A DNA stretch of 64,000 nucleotides. Origin: an uncultured Bacteroidales bacterium (GTDB taxonomy: Bacteria; Bacteroidota; Bacteroidia; Bacteroidales; P3). The translations under genes and the position numbers were made by a program. Positions 61,827 to 64,000 of the stretch are shown here, piece after piece. The number at the start of each line of letters is the position of its first letter. The first letter of the stretch is position 1. Location of the stretch: assembly GCA_900318835.1 (NCBI GenBank), contig ONLW01000007.1, positions 1 to 64,000 of the forward strand, given 5' to 3'. Below the pieces are notes generated by a model. It was given only the letters and a program-made list of their open reading frames with translations, searched no databases and was not told the origin of the DNA.

Positions 61827-61925
61827 CCTATTCCCGCCGTACCATCTCCGGCCATGGATGGCGATGATACGAGGGGTATACGGCTGTGGTACGCCGATGG
61901 GACGGTGTTGGTGGTTGGATGGGCT
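61827..61925. repeat. 11-bp palindromic array, copy 5
   Basis: Nine in-phase 11-bp units: CCTATTCCCGC, CGTACCATCTC, CGGCCATGGAT, GGCGATGATAC, GAGGGGTATAC, GGCTGTGGTAC, GCCGATGGGAC, GGTGTTGGTGG, TTGGATGGGCT. Confidence 0.88.
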
Positions 61926-62017
61926 GAAAAAGAGCGCGGTATGAAGGGCTCCAAAAGGGGATTTGACGAAATGAATAAAAATTTATAGATTTTTCGTCTG
62001 GATTGAAATTTTTTTTG

Positions 62018-62025
62018 TATCTTTG
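62018..62025 (+). promoter_or_regulatory. -7 box of kdd
   Basis: TATCTTTG matches TAnnTTTG, 64 bp before kdd. The nearest upstream TTG (62003-62005) is only 12 bp away, so the -33 element is unclear. Confidence 0.6.
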
Positions 62026-62089
62026 TTCTCTAATTGATATGCAAAAAGTCAATTAATTTAATTAATAATCAATAAAATAACCTATTATT

Positions 62090-63163
62090 ATGCAGAAAAA
62101 AGGCAACAAGTACGGTACCCACCGCGTCATCGAGCCGAAGGGTGTTCTCCCTCAGCCGGCCAACAAGCTTGACAACAACATGGATGAGATTTGGGACAAT
62201 GAGATCCTCATCGACGTTCAGACCCTGAATATCGACAGCGCTTCGTTCACCGACATCCACAACTATGCCAAGCAGCAGGCCGGCGAAGGTGCCAGCCAGG
62301 AGAAAATCATGGAAGAGGTCAAGAAGGAGATGCTCCTCAACGTCGAGCTCCAGGGCAAGCACCGCAACCGTCGCACCGGTTCGGGCGGCATGCTCCTCGG
62401 CAAGGTGGAGAAGATTGGCGACGCCCTGAAGGGCAAGATCGACCTCAAAGAGGGCGACCGCATCGCCACCCTCGTCAGCCTTTCGCTGACTCCTCTCCGC
62501 ATCGACGAGATCCTCGAGATCCGTCCCGAGGTCGACCAGGTGGACATCAAGGGTAAGGCCATCCTCTTCGAGAGCGGTATCTATGCCAAGATCCCGACCG
62601 ACATGCCCGAGAAACTCGCCCTGAGCGCCCTCGACGTGGCCGGTGCTCCCGCCCAGACCGCCAAGCTGTGCCAGTATGGCCAGACTGTCGTCATCCTCGG
62701 CGCCGGTGGCAAGAGCGGTATGCTCTGCTGCTACGAGGCCAAGAAGCGCGTCGGTGTGACCGGTAAGGTCATCGGCATCGCCAACAGCCCCAAGAGCACC
62801 CAGCGCATCAAGGACCTCGGCTTCTGCGACATCGTGGAGAGTGCCGCCGGCATGACCCCCGTCCAGGTTTACGAGCTGATTGAGAAGCTCACCAACGGCA
62901 AGATGGCCGACGTCACCATCAACTGCGTCAACGTTCCCGACCAGGAGATGACCGCCGTGCTCTGTACCAAGGATGACGGTATCGTCTATTTCTTCAGCAT
63001 GGCCACCAGCTTCACCAAGGCCAGCCTCGGTGCCGAGGGTATTGGCAGCGACGTGAACATGATCATGGGCAACGGCTACACCAAAGGCCACGCCGAGTTC
63101 ACCCTGCAGGAGCTCCGCGAGAGCCCCAAGCTGCGCAAGATCTTCGAAGAGCTCTACGCCTAA
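62090..63163 (+). CDS. kdd: L-erythro-3,5-diaminohexanoate dehydrogenase
   Basis: NAD-dependent oxidative deaminase of the lysine-fermentation pathway, converting L-erythro-3,5-diaminohexanoate to (S)-5-amino-3-oxohexanoate. 357 residues. The N-terminus (YGTHRVIEPKGVLPQPANKL) and the long central part match Kdd. The Rossmann loop is VVILGAGGKSGMLCCYEAKK (about 203-222). High GC and strongly biased codons suggest high expression. The other pathway genes (kamA, kamDE, kce, kal, butyrate genes) are not adjacent, unlike the clusters known from fermenting Firmicutes and Porphyromonas. It ends at a perfect 19-bp hairpin terminator. Confidence 0.92.
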   Translation: MQKKGNKYGTHRVIEPKGVLPQPANKLDNNMDEIWDNEILIDVQTLNIDSASFTDIHNYAKQQAGEGASQEKIMEEVKKEMLLNVELQGKHRNRRTGSGGMLLGKVEKIGDALKGKIDLKEGDRIATLVSLSLTPLRIDEILEIRPEVDQVDIKGKAILFESGIYAKIPTDMPEKLALSALDVAGAPAQTAKLCQYGQTVVILGAGGKSGMLCCYEAKKRVGVTGKVIGIANSPKSTQRIKDLGFCDIVESAAGMTPVQVYELIEKLTNGKMADVTINCVNVPDQEMTAVLCTKDDGIVYFFSMATSFTKASLGAEGIGSDVNMIMGNGYTKGHAEFTLQELRESPKLRKIFEELYA

Positions 63164-63187
63164 GCTTTAACTAAAAGGTTAAAACTA

Positions 63188-63233
63188 AAAAGTAAAAGGC
63201 TGTCGCCTCAATGTGCGACAGCCTTTTACTTTT
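63188..63233. terminator. bidirectional terminator
   Basis: Perfect 19-bp stem (AAAAGTAAAAGGCTGTCGC with its complement) and an 8-nt loop, A-rich on one side and T-rich on the other, between the convergent kdd and tcdA genes. Confidence 0.88.
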
Positions 63234-63248
63234 GTCAATTCTTCTTTT

Positions 63249-64000
63249 CTATTTTTTAGTTTTGCAGAGGTCTTGGATGATGAGGCCGGCGAGGGTGAAG
63301 CCGTAGATGGCGGTGATGTGGGCTGTGGTGCCGTTTATTTGGGCTTTGGCGGTGCACCACTCGTGGTCGGCGAGGTCGGCACGGCCTTCTCCATTGCCTT
63401 TTTTGGGACACATGCAGGCTGAGGTGCCGCAGGTGCGGGCTTGGCCGAGGTTTGGGAGCACCTCGGGACTCCACACACACTGGAATCTACGGCCGGGGAA
63501 GCGCTTCTGCTTACGCATGCGGCGACGCAGCACGGCGGCCAAGGGACAGCCGTCGACCTGCCAGAATTCGCTGATATGCACCTGTGTGGGGTCCATCTTG
63601 AGGGCTGCCCCCATGGAGCTGTAGAACTTCGGTTTCGCAAGGGTTTTGTCGGTGGCGCGCACGATGAGCTCAATTTTATCTTTCAGGCTGTCGATGGCAT
63701 CAATGATATAGTCGTATTCTTCGAGGTGAAAACTGTCGGCGGTATCGGCGGAGAAAATCTCCTGGATGGCAGTGATTTCGGCGGCAGGGTTGATTTCCAG
63801 CAGACGTTCTTTCAGGGCGTCGACTTTCACGCGCCCCACGGTCTGGGTGGTGGCCATGGCCTGGCGGTTGACATTGGTGATGCAGACGCGGTCGGAGTCG
63901 ACGATGGTCATCCTCCGTATGCCGCTGCGCACAAGGCTCTCGGCGCACCAGGAGCCCACGCCGCCCACACCGAAAATGATGACACGGGCGTTGGCGATGC
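63249..64000 (-). CDS. tcdA: tRNA threonylcarbamoyladenosine dehydratase (partial)
   Basis: E1-like ThiF/MoeB-fold enzyme that cyclises t6A37 in tRNA to ct6A using ATP. The window cuts off its 5' end; the frame stays open to base 64000 (ARVIIFGVGGVGSWCAESL). Visible features: the ATP-binding GVGGVGSW, SGIRRMTIVDSDRVCITNVN with the adenylation Asp and Arg, RQAMATTQTVGRVK, DYIIDAIDSLKDKIELI, and the catalytic-region KPKFYSSMGAALKMDPT. The Cys-rich end (CGTSACMCP) is as in CsdL/TcdA. It is transcribed leftward and converges on kdd. Confidence 0.9.
   Translation of the reverse strand, partial: IANARVIIFGVGGVGSWCAESLVRSGIRRMTIVDSDRVCITNVNRQAMATTQTVGRVKVDALKERLLEINPAAEITAIQEIFSADTADSFHLEEYDYIIDAIDSLKDKIELIVRATDKTLAKPKFYSSMGAALKMDPTQVHISEFWQVDGCPLAAVLRRRMRKQKRFPGRRFQCVWSPEVLPNLGQARTCGTSACMCPKKGNGEGRADLADHEWCTAKAQINGTTAHITAIYGFTLAGLIIQDLCKTKK

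Larger units (their letters stand above)
61555..62089. other. repeat-rich intergenic region upstream of kdd
   Basis: 535 bp without a gene. It contains a palindromic 9-bp element (61582-61738), an AT-rich stretch, an 11-bp palindromic array (61827-61925) and the kdd -7 box (62018-62025). Confidence 0.7.

Overview
The window comes from a Bacteroidota chromosome, most likely order Bacteroidales. Genes start without clear Shine-Dalgarno sites, and most identifiable promoters carry the Bacteroidota -33/-7 signature (TTTG or TTG, about 20 bp, TAnnTTTG). The gene families fit the same group: DUF2723 membrane protein, OmpA-like and TonB-C periplasmic proteins, an alpha-2-macroglobulin with an embedded carboxypeptidase-regulatory-like domain, the TolC/adaptor/RND operon, DUF6266, and 3,5-diaminohexanoate dehydrogenase. 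I saw no rRNA, tRNA, CRISPR array, transposase or phage genes.

Layout. 1-11 kb: envelope genes (secreted HEAT-like protein, nucleoside phosphorylase, repeat-tailed secreted protein, OmpA-like protein, a 1974-residue alpha-2-macroglobulin). 11-18 kb: arginine deiminase, DUF2723 protein, a small RHH-like protein, an isolated ATP synthase subunit a (atpB), and pgk. 18.2-25.7 kb: a defence island of a type IIG-like restriction-methylation protein, a 958-residue SIR2 protein and a GIY-YIG protein; the SIR2 gene is visibly AT-rich. 25.7-34.5 kb: YgiQ radical SAM protein, then a leftward operon tetR-tolC-adaptor-RND-PII-like. 34.5-39.2 kb: yajC and, divergent to it, an overlapping murL-murD-M20 amidohydrolase operon, then a lipoprotein. 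39.4-49.4 kb: glnS, several small hypothetical genes including an AT-rich islet (43.2-45.2 kb), a DUF4143 ATPase and pheT. 49.7-61.6 kb: an outer-membrane barrel, rluB-like, yggS, four-helix-bundle gene, yitT-like, rpe, rlmI-like, folE, lolA-like, tsaB, an oligopeptide permease, a glycosyltransferase, TonB-C and DUF6266 genes. 62.0-64.0 kb: kdd and a truncated tcdA.

The most striking feature lies across the genes rather than in any one of them. The window holds several dozen short arrays of degenerate units with a strict period of 7, 8, 9 or 11 bp. The 11-bp arrays form five imperfect palindromes of about 90-110 bp, all intergenic. The 7-, 8- and 9-bp arrays sit between genes and also in frame inside conserved housekeeping genes (udp, murD, murL, glnS, pheT, rluB, yggS, rlmI, tsaB, the alpha-2-macroglobulin), where they encode short periodic peptides. 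In three spacers the last array unit supplies the start codon of the next gene (pgk, PII-like, rpe), and in the lolA-like gene an array encodes the hydrophobic core of the signal peptide. This looks like an active process that creates or spreads short-period repeats, comparable in kind to the heptanucleotide STRR repeats of cyanobacteria, and it is the best candidate here for something undescribed.

Protein assignments rest on motifs and family resemblance read by eye. No database search was run.
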